This document shows, piece after piece, positions 42,501 through 50,231 of a stretch of DNA of 64,000 bases. This DNA is from Acidobacteriota bacterium (lineage in GTDB: Bacteria; Acidobacteriota; Blastocatellia; Pyrinomonadales; Pyrinomonadaceae). The first letter of the stretch is position 1, and each line of letters opens with the position of its first letter. The notes under the pieces were generated by a model. That model saw only the letters and a list, made by a program, of their open reading frames with translations. It was not told the origin of the DNA and made no database searches. The stretch is from the NCBI GenBank assembly GCA_029781855.1, contig JAKOVX010000048.1, forward strand, positions 62,001 to 126,000, in the 5' to 3' direction. Made by a program: the position numbers and the translations under genes.

Positions 42501-42612
42501 CAAATTCCTCGCCGACAACCCCAAACTCGACAACGACCTGCGGCTGAAGATCCTAGAAAACGTCGACCTCATCGAACGCGCCGTCAAGATACGAAAGAAA
42601 TTTAGCCACTAA
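39517..42612 (+). CDS. M1-family (gluzincin) aminopeptidase with inserted low-complexity segments
   Basis: A 1031-residue secreted metallopeptidase; signal peptide MAMFTKFLLILAALLLAMNS. Catalytic core: FPFGGMEHAGATFL (exopeptidase G-x-M-E-x motif, His in place of Asn), zinc site LIFHETAHQWFGD (His399, His403, Glu400), and WLKEGFAEF with Glu422, exactly HExxH-x18-E. It removes N-terminal residues from peptides in the periplasm. The C-terminal helical region (about 690-1030) is interrupted by two stretches containing PPAVAGG and PPATAGG, coded by palindromic DNA elements, and the N-terminal domain by a Gly/Ser/Pro-rich stretch (about residues 70-103) that also lies on palindromic DNA. The reading frame is kept throughout. 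Confidence 0.93.
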   Translation: MAMFTKFLLILAALLLAMNSFGQTPPIGPGVSHDLAIWRAEHYSDVRYKLNLTLEKMSPVLKGTIEIRVKVGESRSGGVGETALPGTQAPSPANAGSSGVTTPIVLDWRRIAGHEKDSTIRNVTINGTSLDIYRNEAYHLDVIVHPYVIADQEHLIFNKGVKPGENVIKLDFTSPILTSGSAITRYVDKEDGAEYIYSLFVPSDASTAFPVFDQPDLKARFSLDVVAPKSWNVVGNTDANVEVSGDALHSFEETRPLSTYVFAFAAGPFSRFSEGQPSPVESGYEAESGRTVLRRGTIFTPAETLRKYPPYIFVRRSQAAKFQPHAAEVFRLTREGIKYLETYFDYKFPFPKYDLVLIPEFPFGGMEHAGATFLRESSVIFPQEPTKSDYISRANLIFHETAHQWFGDTVTMKWFDDLWLKEGFAEFMAYKTLEHVMPDANAWKVFYERNKQAAYATDSTKGTTPIYQTIDNLSAAKSAYGNIVYRKAPSFLRQAEFYLGEDKFQTAVRAFLKKHDFANAGWEDLVKEMEAASGQELRAWANDWITKRGVPLIRVSVAVESYPQTERIIIVMKQSDPLGEGGYWKQRFKAVSFGYAGGPIVGDHFYIHSVEFDPTPVVNGVKKQDPKDARIFWTGRVGPTVGPNILRKPRYVLPNYEDRAYGVFLLDPASQKYFLNNVSSIDDPFVRSTVWGTLWDSVREGELDPKEYVELVVKNIATEQDETIVSSILGRASTAMNYYLSEPPAVAGGLTRSTADAAKTKTVSVRPGLTNADLQPPATAGGSDLRTRLEDVLIERMRQAPTLGQRITFYRAFLNIAAGGNARNVLKQMLKSVPPAVAGGVSAPSTKAPPATAGGTDMSGAIPLRTKDRFDIVTRLIILGDPDAEKLLADLEKAETSDDAKRYAYAARAAFPTKENREKFWSDFVNNKDISESWIEAVLAPFNSIRHDDLSLPYLQRALAELPNLKRNRKIFFVNGWLGAFIGGQRSEEALNIVNKFLADNPKLDNDLRLKILENVDLIERAVKIRKKFSH
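39777..39814. repeat. Palindromic insert in M1 gene, N-terminal domain
   Basis: Two adjacent hairpins in coding DNA: GCAGGCG CCCT CGCCTGC (39777-39794) and CGCCGG TTCCT CCGGCG (39798-39814). They lie in a Gly/Ser/Pro-rich stretch of the protein (LPGTQAPSPANAGSSG) that breaks an otherwise normal M1 N-terminal domain. Probably an inserted repeat element that stays in frame. Confidence 0.65.
41741..41863. repeat. In-frame REPIN-like inverted pair 1 in M1 gene
   Basis: A 24-bp element AACCACCTGCGGTAGCGGGT(GGTT) at 41741-41764 and its exact reverse complement at 41840-41863. The whole is 123 bp, a multiple of three, so the frame is kept. It is translated as EPPAVAGG at the left and QPPATAGG at the right with a 26-residue spacer. 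Each arm is itself a near-palindrome (AACCACC..GGTGGTT). Confidence 0.85.
42014..42082. repeat. In-frame REPIN-like inverted pair 2 in M1 gene
   Basis: A second copy of the same element at 42014-42037 (TACCACCTGCGGTAGCGGGT...) and its inverse, with one mismatch, at 42059-42082. The total is 69 bp, again a multiple of three. It is translated as VPPAVAGG and APPATAGG. It begins in the same codon phase (second codon base) as pair 1. Confidence 0.85.
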
Positions 42613-42675
42613 TTACACAAATTTCACAAATCAAAATAATTCGTGACATTCGTGTAATTCGTGGCCAAAAAACAA

Positions 42676-43542
42676 TTAAGGGGCGAGGGTGGTTTCGAGG
42701 CTTTTGCCGATGGATTCGAGGTGTTTGACGACCTGGTCGATGAGCCATTTGGGGGTCGAGGCACCGGCGGTGACGCCGACACGCTCGACGCCGATGAGGT
42801 TGTCGGGGTTGACCTCGTCTTCGGTCTCGATCAGGAAGCTCTTTTCGCACTGCTCTTTGCAGACGCCGAGGAGCTTGACGCTGTTCGATGAGTGGCGGCC
42901 GCCGATGATGTAAAAGGCGTCGACCATTCCGGCGAGGGCACGGGCCGCGTCTTGACGGTCGCGTGTCGCGGAGCAGATAGTGTTGATGATCTGGACCTCG
43001 TCGTCGGTCTTGGATTTTACCGCTTCGGCCGTGTCGAAAAAGGTTTTGGATTTAATGGTCGTTTGTGAAACGACGAGCGGACGGCGAAGCCGCGGCAGCG
43101 TTTCGACCTCGCTCTCGTCGCGGATGATGAACGCGTGATCGGGAGCATAGCCTTTGACGCCGATCATCTCGGGATGGTCGGGTGCTCCGACGATGACAAC
43201 GTGGCGGTCCTCGGCGGCGGCCCGGGCGGCGAGCTTTTGCACGCGGGTGACGAACGGGCAGGTCGCGTCAACGACCTTTGCCGCGAGTGCTTCTAATTCT
43301 TTCTGTACCTCGGGCGTTACACCGTGAGCACGAATGACCGCCGTTTCGAGGCGTCCGATCTGGATCGGGTCGCTGATGGTCGTGACGCCCTCGTGGGCGA
43401 GACGCTGCATTTCCTGCTCGTTATGGATGAGCGGGCCTAGGGCACGGACCTTTTCGCCGGCACCGATCGCTTCCTCGACCATCTCGACGGCACGCTCGAC
43501 GCCGAAACAAAATCCATACTCGTTCGCTAATAATACTTGCAT
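42676..43542 (-). CDS. ispH: 4-Hydroxy-3-methylbut-2-enyl diphosphate reductase IspH
   Basis: Final enzyme of the MEP isoprenoid pathway; an iron-sulfur enzyme that makes IPP and DMAPP. It has 288 residues from the ATG at 43542 (MQVLLANEYGFCFGVERAVE); the same frame is open for 170 codons further but that part lies over the GNAT gene on the other strand and has no IspH homology. The three cluster cysteines are seen: GFCFGVERAV, VDATCPFVTRV and NTICSATRDRQDA. Also AHGVTPEV and GGRHSSNSVKL. Length is right for IspH. Confidence 0.96.
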   Translation of the reverse strand: MQVLLANEYGFCFGVERAVEMVEEAIGAGEKVRALGPLIHNEQEMQRLAHEGVTTISDPIQIGRLETAVIRAHGVTPEVQKELEALAAKVVDATCPFVTRVQKLAARAAAEDRHVVIVGAPDHPEMIGVKGYAPDHAFIIRDESEVETLPRLRRPLVVSQTTIKSKTFFDTAEAVKSKTDDEVQIINTICSATRDRQDAARALAGMVDAFYIIGGRHSSNSVKLLGVCKEQCEKSFLIETEDEVNPDNLIGVERVGVTAGASTPKWLIDQVVKHLESIGKSLETTLAP

Positions 43543-43608
43543 TTTGACCGCGTTCTGATCTAACGTGAACTTTTGTCCAATACTTCTCTCACTACTAAAT
43601 AGTATCAA

Positions 43609-44490
43609 ATGGGCATTGTAAACGAAACTTCCGCACGTGACTGCCGTTTTTTGGATGAGTCCTATTTTGAGGAACTCTACCACGCATTCCTTTACGCATT
43701 TTCCGACTATGTGATGCCGTTCGACCTGTCGGAGGAGCAATTCAGGGGCCATATCGTCACGAATGGTGTCGATCTGAACCGCTCTATTGGGTGTTTTCGC
43801 GACGGCCGCTTGATCGGATTCACGATGAACGGTTTCGGGATGTGGAACGGCGTGCCGACCGTTTATGACGCGGGAACGGGCGTGTTTCCGGAGTATCGCC
43901 GGCAGGGACTGGGCGTTGTGATGTTCGAGAAGATGCTGGCTGAGTTTGCGGGGCAAGGATACCGGCAGTGCCTTCTCGAGGTGATCACGACCAACGACAA
44001 GGCTGTCGGATTGTACAGGAAACTTGGATTTCAAACGACTAGAAGGCTCGGGCTGCTGCATTGTCCCGGTGAGTTGAAATTTGACGGTCTAGTGGCCGAG
44101 CCGATCGAGCTGCGAGAGGTCGGAACGCCGGACTGGGAATATTATCGTTCGTTCTGGGACGGCGAACCTTCGTGGCAGAACATGCCCGAAGCCATCGACC
44201 GGAGCCGCGATAGAAAACGTTTTATCGGTGCTTATCGCGGCGAAACGTGCGTCGGCTACATCGTTTTTTCGACAAAGGTCGGACGCGTTGCGCAACTCGC
44301 CGTCGCTCCCGAGCATCGACGACGCGGCATCGGACGGCAACTGATGGAGGCGATGATCGCCGAGATGTCGGACGATTTCGTCCCGCAGGTCATCAACATC
44401 GACCGTTCGATCGCGAGCGCCAACGCATTTTTCGAAAATCGCGGATTTACCGAAAAATTGGCTCAATTCGAAATGAAGTGCGTTGCCTAG
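43609..44490 (+). CDS. Double GNAT-domain acetyltransferase
   Basis: A 293-residue protein with two GNAT folds in one chain. First (about 1-150): VYDAGTGVFPEYRRQGLGVVMFEKML, with the R/Q-x-x-G-x-G acetyl-CoA loop, then NDKAVGLYRKLGFQTTRRL. Second (about 150-293): VAQLAVAPEHRRRGIGRQLMEAM and IASANAFFENRGFTEKLAQ. Both acetyl-CoA loops look intact. The substrate is unknown. It is divergent from ispH. Its stop overlaps the helicase-like gene on the other strand by 4 bp. Confidence 0.9.
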   Translation: MGIVNETSARDCRFLDESYFEELYHAFLYAFSDYVMPFDLSEEQFRGHIVTNGVDLNRSIGCFRDGRLIGFTMNGFGMWNGVPTVYDAGTGVFPEYRRQGLGVVMFEKMLAEFAGQGYRQCLLEVITTNDKAVGLYRKLGFQTTRRLGLLHCPGELKFDGLVAEPIELREVGTPDWEYYRSFWDGEPSWQNMPEAIDRSRDRKRFIGAYRGETCVGYIVFSTKVGRVAQLAVAPEHRRRGIGRQLMEAMIAEMSDDFVPQVINIDRSIASANAFFENRGFTEKLAQFEMKCVA

Positions 44491-45761
44491 CGCACCGGTT
44501 CGCGGAGGACGATCTCGGCGGCCTCGCGGGCGGCTGCGGCGGCGTCGGGATTTGCAGTGCCAAGCCCGGCGACCTGATGGAGCGCTTCGCCGGTGCGTGA
44601 AAGCAAGCGGACGAGGTCGCCTTCTTCGGCTTTTGTGCGGCTGACGAGCTCTTCCCAGGAGATGTCTTTCGTCCAGCGTTCGGCTGCTGCTGCGGCGGAA
44701 TAGTTGATCTCTTCGACGGGCTGAATGCCGTTTTTCCACTCGACATTCGACACGTCATTTACAACGTCCTCAAATCGCGAAAGTAAATAACCGAGGCTGC
44801 CCGACACTCGTCCGGTACCGAAATCGCGGTCCGGGTCGGCGGCGACCGAGGCGATCAGGCCTGCTGCATCGGATGGTTTGATCTCGTCGAAGATGCCGCG
44901 CCGCATCGCTTCGCCGATAAGGAGCGGGCGGTCGACACGCAGGTCGGCGAGCCATTTACCGGTCAGCGTCACGGTCTCGGCCGCAAAATCGATATATCCG
45001 TAATGGTCGAGCACACGGGCTCGCTGCTCGAACGGGTGCCATATCGTCGCTGCAATGTCGGGCCCGCTGCCGGCATTGCGAAAGGCGAAGCTCTTGGCCG
45101 CGATCTCACGGACCTGCTCAAAGTTGCCGAATGCGTCGAGCAAATTGACGAGGCTCGTGTAGGTCGCACGAAACTGGCTTTCGAGCGGATCGGGCTTGGA
45201 ACGGAGGAGCTCGGCGATCTTTTTCGGATTCTGGAATTGGCCGGGAGCGAGCACGACAAAACCGACATTGTCGCGTCCGCGGCGTCCGGCACGGCCGGTC
45301 ATTTGCTGTAGTTCGCTTGCGGTCAGCGGCCGCCAACCGTCGTTTCCGCGGGCGTCGGCGTTGCTCAGGACGACGGTCCGGGCAGGGAAATCGACGCCGG
45401 CAGCGACCGTCGAAGTGGCGAAGATCGCGTTCAGCAGGCCGGCGGACATCATCTTTTCGACGAGCAATTTCCAGGCCGGAATGTGGCCCGCATGGTGGGC
45501 GGCGACGCCGGAATTGACCAATATTTTTCGATGTTTATGGGTGCGGATCTCGGGATAATTCGCCAGATATTCGTCGAACATCTGTTGCCGGAGCCGTTGG
45601 CGTTCCGGGTCGGTCTGCTGCGACTTATCGAACGCAACCTCGGTCGCCGCTTCGTCGCAGCCGCGCCGCGTCGGCAGGAAGATGATCGCCGGCAGCAGGT
45701 CGTAGCGCCGCAGCGCCGCGATCAGTTTCGGCGGCGGAATGTTGGCTGGTCGCTGATCCAT
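44487..45761 (-). CDS. Ski2-like helicase C-terminal domain protein lacking the ATPase N-domain
   Basis: A protein of about 424 residues from the ATG at 45761 (MDQRPANIPPPKLIAALRRY); a TTG eight codons upstream is possible. The second RecA domain of Ski2/Mtr4-type helicases is present: LPAIIFLPTRRGCDEAA, GVAAHHAGHIPAWKLLVEKM, IFATSTVAAGVDFPARTVVLSN, and QQMTGRAGRRGRDNVGFVVL (motif VI). The N-terminal domain with Walker A and DExH is absent, and no trace lies upstream: 112 bp separate the start from the divergent amidase ATG. Either a truncated remnant or a separate family. Alone it cannot be an ATP-driven helicase. Confidence 0.82.
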   Translation of the reverse strand: MDQRPANIPPPKLIAALRRYDLLPAIIFLPTRRGCDEAATEVAFDKSQQTDPERQRLRQQMFDEYLANYPEIRTHKHRKILVNSGVAAHHAGHIPAWKLLVEKMMSAGLLNAIFATSTVAAGVDFPARTVVLSNADARGNDGWRPLTASELQQMTGRAGRRGRDNVGFVVLAPGQFQNPKKIAELLRSKPDPLESQFRATYTSLVNLLDAFGNFEQVREIAAKSFAFRNAGSGPDIAATIWHPFEQRARVLDHYGYIDFAAETVTLTGKWLADLRVDRPLLIGEAMRRGIFDEIKPSDAAGLIASVAADPDRDFGTGRVSGSLGYLLSRFEDVVNDVSNVEWKNGIQPVEEINYSAAAAAERWTKDISWEELVSRTKAEEGDLVRLLSRTGEALHQVAGLGTANPDAAAAAREAAEIVLREPVR

Positions 45762-45873
45762 TCCGAACAGTATAGCGAACTCCAACTCGGAGTTAACTAA
45801 TTAGGGTCCGAACTTTTAGGATTTGTTACAATTCAGTTTTTGAGGTCAACTAAATATATTGAGGAGACAGTCG

Positions 45874-47466
45874 ATGACTTTTTTGGATCGCCGAGATTTT
45901 GTGAAATTTGCCGGGGCAATCGGGGCCGGGGTCGTAGCAGGAACGCGGATCTTCGCCGCCGGGGCAGGCGAGGCGGGAGCCAGCGTGGAATTGGAGGAAG
46001 CAACCGTCGCCGGGCTGCAGGCGGCGATGGCATCGGGCGAGATCACTTCGCGGAAGATAACTGAGGGCTATCTGGCTCGCATTGCCGAGATCGATAAGAA
46101 GCTCAATTCGATCATCGAACTCAATCCCGACGCTCTGGCTATCGCCGACCAAATGGACAAGGAGCGAAAGGCAGGCAAGTCGCGCGGGCCGCTGCACGGC
46201 ATTCCGGCCGTGATCAAGGACAACGTCGATACCGCCGATAAAATGCATACGACCGCCGGCAGCCTCGCACTGCTGGACGCCCCAACGCCGAAACAGGACG
46301 CATTCATCGTCAAGCAACTTCGCGACGCCGGGGTCGTAATCCTCGGAAAAACAAACTTGAGCGAATGGGCGAATTTCCGTTCGTCAAAATCATCGAGCGG
46401 CTGGTCCGGCCGCGGCGGTCAGACGCATAACCCGTACATTCTCGACCGCAATCCGTGCGGCTCGTCGTCCGGCTCGGGTGCCGCGATCGCCGCCAGCCTT
46501 GCCGCGATCGCCATCGGCACGGAAACGGACGGATCGATCATCTGCCCGTCGGCGACCTGCGGTATCGTCGGCATCAAGCCGACACTCGGCCTCGTTTCGC
46601 GATCGGGAGTGATACCGATCGCCCACAGCCAGGACACGGCCGGCCCAATGTGCCGAACGGTCGCCGATGCGGCGGCGATGCTCACGGTGTTGGCGGGTGT
46701 TGACCCGAACGACGCGATCACGTCGGCGGCGGCGAAAGAGAAGAGTGATTACACGCAGTTTCTCCAGAAAGACGGCCTGAAAGGGATGCGCATCGGCGTC
46801 GGGCGGCAATATTTCGGCCGCAACGACAAGGTCGACAAACTGATCGAGCCACACCTGCAAGTGCTCAAGGACGGCGGTGCGACGCTGATCGATGTAACTT
46901 TTCCGAAGCTCCAGGCGTTCGGTGATGCCGAGTTTGACGTTTTGCTTTACGAGTTCAAAGCGGATCTCAATAAATATCTCGCTGGCCGCGGCGGCCCAAT
47001 GAAAACGCTTGCCGATCTGATCGATTTCAATAACAAGAATGCCGATCGTGAGATGCCGTATTTCGGCCAGGAAGTTTTCCTGCAGGCTCAGGAGAAAGCC
47101 GACCTGAATGACCGTGCCTATCGGCTCGCCCTGCTGCAAAGTAAACTGCTGACTCAGGAGCAGGGGATCGACGGCGTGATGGATGCGAACAAGTTGGATG
47201 CGATCGTGGCTCCATCGGGCGGAACTGCGTGGCCGACGGATCTTGTCGGTGGCGACTGCGGAGTATTTGAAAGTTCGTCGCTCGCGGCGGTGGCCGGGTA
47301 TCCGAATATCACGGTTCCGGCGGGATACGTGCAGGGGCTGCCTGTCGGCATTTCGTTCTTCGGACGTGCGTTTTCGGAAGGAACCTTGATCAAAGCAGCG
47401 TTCGCCTTCGAACAGGCAACGAAGGCTCGACGATCTCCGAAGTATCTGCCGACCTACGCCGGATGA
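45874..47466 (+). CDS. Amidase (amidase-signature family), Tat-exported
   Basis: A 530-residue protein. The ATG at 45874 has a GAGGAG ribosome-binding site 7-12 bp upstream and gives MTFLDRRDFVKFAGAIGAGV, a twin-arginine signal (R-R-D-F-V-K), so it is folded before export. Amidase signature with Ser-Ser-Lys triad: GPLHGIPAVIKDNVDTADK (Lys), and PCGSSSGSGAAIAASLAAIA with the cis-Ser and the nucleophile Ser. Also GIVGIKPTLGLVSRSGVIPI. Enzymes of the family hydrolyse amides; the substrate here is unknown. Its 3' end overlaps coaX on the other strand by 13 bp. Confidence 0.92.
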   Translation: MTFLDRRDFVKFAGAIGAGVVAGTRIFAAGAGEAGASVELEEATVAGLQAAMASGEITSRKITEGYLARIAEIDKKLNSIIELNPDALAIADQMDKERKAGKSRGPLHGIPAVIKDNVDTADKMHTTAGSLALLDAPTPKQDAFIVKQLRDAGVVILGKTNLSEWANFRSSKSSSGWSGRGGQTHNPYILDRNPCGSSSGSGAAIAASLAAIAIGTETDGSIICPSATCGIVGIKPTLGLVSRSGVIPIAHSQDTAGPMCRTVADAAAMLTVLAGVDPNDAITSAAAKEKSDYTQFLQKDGLKGMRIGVGRQYFGRNDKVDKLIEPHLQVLKDGGATLIDVTFPKLQAFGDAEFDVLLYEFKADLNKYLAGRGGPMKTLADLIDFNNKNADREMPYFGQEVFLQAQEKADLNDRAYRLALLQSKLLTQEQGIDGVMDANKLDAIVAPSGGTAWPTDLVGGDCGVFESSSLAAVAGYPNITVPAGYVQGLPVGISFFGRAFSEGTLIKAAFAFEQATKARRSPKYLPTYAG

Positions 47467-48206
47467 TTGCGTGCGTAGAGCATCTGCAGGCCGTCGAGCA
47501 GTAGGTTGTCGTCGATGATATCGATCTGCGAAGTGTTCTCCGAGATCAGCTTGGCAAATCCGCCGGTGGCGACGACCCTCGGGCTCGCTCCGATCTCGCG
47601 CTTAACCTCGGAAAGCAGTTTTTCGACCATGCCGAAATAGCCATTGACAATGCCGGACTGGATCGAGCCGGTAGTCGTCCGCTGGATCACACGAGCAGGT
47701 TTTTCGATCGTTACTTCGGGCAGCTTCGACGTGGTGGTCTTGAGCGCGGTCGCCAGGGTGTTCATTCCCGGAGCGATCAGACCGCCGATCAGCGTCCGGT
47801 TGGGATCGACGACGTCGACCGTCAATGCCGTTCCGAAACTGCAAACTATCAGCGGAACGCCGTATTTCTCGACCGCCGAAAACGTATTCACGATCCGGTC
47901 GGTCCCGGCCTCGGCCAGCGGTTCGTAGAAGATGCGGATCCCGAAATTAGAGCTGTTGGATACCAGCTCCGGCTTGACGTGATATTCGCTCTCAACGAAC
48001 TTTAAAACAGCGTCATCAACTTCCGGCACTACGGAACTAATGATGGCTCCCGAGATCGTGTGCGTCAGCCGCCCACGAAGGACGTTCGCAAGTCCGGCGG
48101 AAGTGATATTGGTTAATGTTGGGACAGATATCTTGAAGGCGAGGTGATCCCCGTCAAAGACACCGAATTTGATGGCGGTGTTGCCAATGTCAACGGTGAG
48201 AAGCAT
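47454..48206 (-). CDS. coaX: Type III pantothenate kinase CoaX
   Basis: First enzyme of coenzyme A synthesis, 250 residues, ASKHA fold. Seen: LLTVDIGNTAIKFGVFDGD (phosphate 1 motif), EAGTDRIVNTFSAVEKYG (G-x-D-R), and VCSFGTALTVDVVDPNRTLIGGLIAPGM (phosphate 2 region). The last line ends LLLDGLQMLYARN. Type III enzymes need a monovalent cation and are not inhibited by CoA. It is convergent with the amidase and 109 bp downstream of the next minus-strand gene. Confidence 0.95.
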   Translation of the reverse strand: MLLTVDIGNTAIKFGVFDGDHLAFKISVPTLTNITSAGLANVLRGRLTHTISGAIISSVVPEVDDAVLKFVESEYHVKPELVSNSSNFGIRIFYEPLAEAGTDRIVNTFSAVEKYGVPLIVCSFGTALTVDVVDPNRTLIGGLIAPGMNTLATALKTTTSKLPEVTIEKPARVIQRTTTGSIQSGIVNGYFGMVEKLLSEVKREIGASPRVVATGGFAKLISENTSQIDIIDDNLLLDGLQMLYARNHPA

Positions 48207-48315
48207 AGGAAGTTCTAAGCCCGATAACGTCGGTTAATGTCGAACAATTTGAATGCAACTTGAATGCAACAAGGCAAATCGTCGAATTCGGTCGGCGATT
48301 CGCGGCCTCATATAA

Positions 48316-48645
48316 TTAACCCTGTAGCGGCAGGCCGTCGTATACGACATTCCAACCGTTTCGCCGGCTTGTACGCAGGCTGCGGGTGAACCACTCGACG
48401 GCTGCTCCGGCATCTTCGTATATCTGCACCGCAGGCCGGTCCTCACGCGGGTCGACGCGGCAGATCGCGGCACCGGCCGAGGCTGTTTTTATACACAGCA
48501 GAGCGACCATGTCATTCTTTTGAAGCACGGCGGTCCGGACCTCAACGTCGTCGAGATCGTCGTCAAACTCGTCGAATTCGGCAAGTTCCTCGTCGAACTC
48601 TTCGTCAAACTCAAATTCGGCTTCAAAATCAAATTCGTTACTCAT
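48316..48645 (-). CDS. Small acidic hypothetical protein
   Basis: A 109-residue protein with an extremely acidic N-terminal third (FDFEAEFEFDEEFDEELAE and so on to DDDLDDVEV), followed by a folded 65-residue domain (KNDMVALLCIKTASAGAAIC, then DRPAVQIYEDAGAAVEWFTR). No family recognised. It starts 22 bp after the vanW-like stop, so it is probably the last gene of that run. The Asp/Glu/Phe repeats are not a metal-binding motif of a named type. Confidence 0.75.
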   Translation of the reverse strand: MSNEFDFEAEFEFDEEFDEELAEFDEFDDDLDDVEVRTAVLQKNDMVALLCIKTASAGAAICRVDPREDRPAVQIYEDAGAAVEWFTRSLRTSRRNGWNVVYDGLPLQG

Positions 48646-48666
48646 ACATTTCCACTGCCGGTGTAT

Positions 48667-49485
48667 TTACAAACTACACTCTTGGAGCTCAAAGTTCAAT
48701 TCATATTTTACCTCTGAGTGATTCTTTACGAGCAACTCTTCGGCGACCGTATTCCCGGTGCGACGGTCGATCATCGAACGCCATATCTCGTTCTCGCGGT
48801 AATTCCTGCCGTTGCTGGTCAGGAAGCGATGATTCTTTTCAAATACATGATACGAATGCGGCGGTTCGGCGGACGACAGGATCGAGCCCTTAAGGTGATC
48901 TTTCGTGAGCCAGACGCGTATCTGAAACGTTATGTTCGTCGGGTTGTAGAACCGCAGATCGATGTAGTTGTAGAAAACGCCCGCGCCGCTGCCAAACGGC
49001 AGCACGCGATGCTCATCAGGAAACGGATCGAAGCTGTGATGATGGCGTTCCGTAACCTCTAGCGGCGTATGCAGAGCCATCCAGTAAAGCAGATTCGCGA
49101 GCTGGCAGAGACCGCCGCCAACGCCGCGGACCACCTCTCCGCGCGAAAGCTGCATTCCCTCGCAAAATCCGCGCTCAGCGGTCGCTTCGCCGAGCAAACG
49201 CCAAAACGAAAAGGTCTGTCCCGGCTTTATGAGAATGCCGTCGATCGACGGGCACGCGATCTTGAGATTTTGGACCTTGTTTTCCTGAAGTATCGGGTCG
49301 GAATTGCCGAGCCTGCGACGGAGCAGCGACTGGTGCTTTTTGCATTTGAAGGGCAGATCGTTACCTGCGATCTCCGTTGCGAAACGCCGCACCGTAGAAA
49401 GGTCCGAAAGCCGGCGAAACGTGCGTTTCTGCCAGATACGGGTACGATAAAGGACGGGGTGAATTTCTGAGAGCCTGAGCGCCAT
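48667..49485 (-). CDS. VanW-like protein
   Basis: A protein of 272 residues from the ATG at 49485; a TTG two codons upstream overlaps birA. Seen: ILIKPGQTFSFWRLLGEAT, EVVRGVGGGLCQLANLLYWMAL, and ERHHHSFDPFPDEHRVLPFGSGAGVFYNYIDLRF, the full VanW signature (P-G-x-x-F-S-F, G-G-G-L-C-Q, H-H..H-S). VanW occurs in vancomycin-resistance clusters but is common elsewhere with unknown function, perhaps in cell-wall biology. It follows birA by 2 bp, so it is in one operon with the egt-birA run. Confidence 0.9.
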   Translation of the reverse strand: MALRLSEIHPVLYRTRIWQKRTFRRLSDLSTVRRFATEIAGNDLPFKCKKHQSLLRRRLGNSDPILQENKVQNLKIACPSIDGILIKPGQTFSFWRLLGEATAERGFCEGMQLSRGEVVRGVGGGLCQLANLLYWMALHTPLEVTERHHHSFDPFPDEHRVLPFGSGAGVFYNYIDLRFYNPTNITFQIRVWLTKDHLKGSILSSAEPPHSYHVFEKNHRFLTSNGRNYRENEIWRSMIDRRTGNTVAEELLVKNHSEVKYELNFELQECSL

Positions 49486-49487
49486 AG

Positions 49488-50231
49488 TCAACCATTCGGC
49501 CGGACGCGTTCAACGTCGCCGGCCTGAACGATTCTAACCGAGCCGTCGCTAATTTTCACTCGCAAAGCGCCATTTTCTTCGAGGCCGTCGGTATCGCCCT
49601 CGACCACTTCCCCGGCAAGCGTCACACGGACAGTTTTGCCGGAGAAGTATGTGGATCGACGACGCCACGCGGCAATAATGTCAGCCGGACCGTTCGGGCC
49701 GCTCAGGATCTCGTAAAAATATGAAAGAAAAGGGGTTAGCGATTCGGCCAGATCGTCGGCAGTGCAGGTTTTCCCGGTCTCGCTCCCTATCGAGGTCGCC
49801 GTTTCCGCGATCTCGTCCGGGAAATTGCGTGAGGTCAGGTTGATGCCTATCCCAACGACGACCGCGAGCCCGTCTGGGGAGTCAACGGTTTCGGCCAGGA
49901 TGCCGGCGATCTTTTTGTCATTGACCAGGATGTCATTTACCCATTTGATATCCGGCCGTATGCCGAATTCCTCAAGCGCATCGTGCACCGCGACGCCCGC
50001 CATTAACGTTATCAACGGAAAATAACGCGTGTCGAACTTCGGCCGCAAAACGACGCTGAAATACAGGCCCGAGCCTTTTTCCGATATCCATGTTCGTGCT
50101 TGCCGGCCGCGTCCGGATGTCTGCTGTTCCGCGATAACGCAGAGGCCTTCAGCGGCACCCTGGCGAGCTTGGGCCGCTGCCTCGGTGTTTGTGGATTCGA
50201 CCGAGTCAAAGCGTAGGATCGTGAAGTTCAT
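49488..50231 (-). CDS. birA: Biotin--[acetyl-CoA-carboxylase] ligase
   Basis: A catalytic-only biotin protein ligase (class I, no DNA-binding domain), 247 residues. The ATG at 50231 (MNFTILRFDSVESTNTEAAA) overlaps the egtD stop by 4 bp, which supports this start. Motifs: TSGRGRQARTWISEKGSGLYFSV (the G-R-G-R-x-x-R biotinyl-AMP loop), KWVNDILVNDKKIAGILAE, and VVGIGINL. It attaches biotin to carboxylase carrier proteins. Without an HTH it cannot repress bio genes. Confidence 0.93.
   Translation of the reverse strand: MNFTILRFDSVESTNTEAAAQARQGAAEGLCVIAEQQTSGRGRQARTWISEKGSGLYFSVVLRPKFDTRYFPLITLMAGVAVHDALEEFGIRPDIKWVNDILVNDKKIAGILAETVDSPDGLAVVVGIGINLTSRNFPDEIAETATSIGSETGKTCTADDLAESLTPFLSYFYEILSGPNGPADIIAAWRRRSTYFSGKTVRVTLAGEVVEGDTDGLEENGALRVKISDGSVRIVQAGDVERVRPNG

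Noticed and set aside
42676..44061. A 461-residue version of IspH with a long N-terminal extension
   Set aside because: The extension lies antisense to the double GNAT gene and lacks any family likeness; the ATG at 43542 gives a normal IspH.
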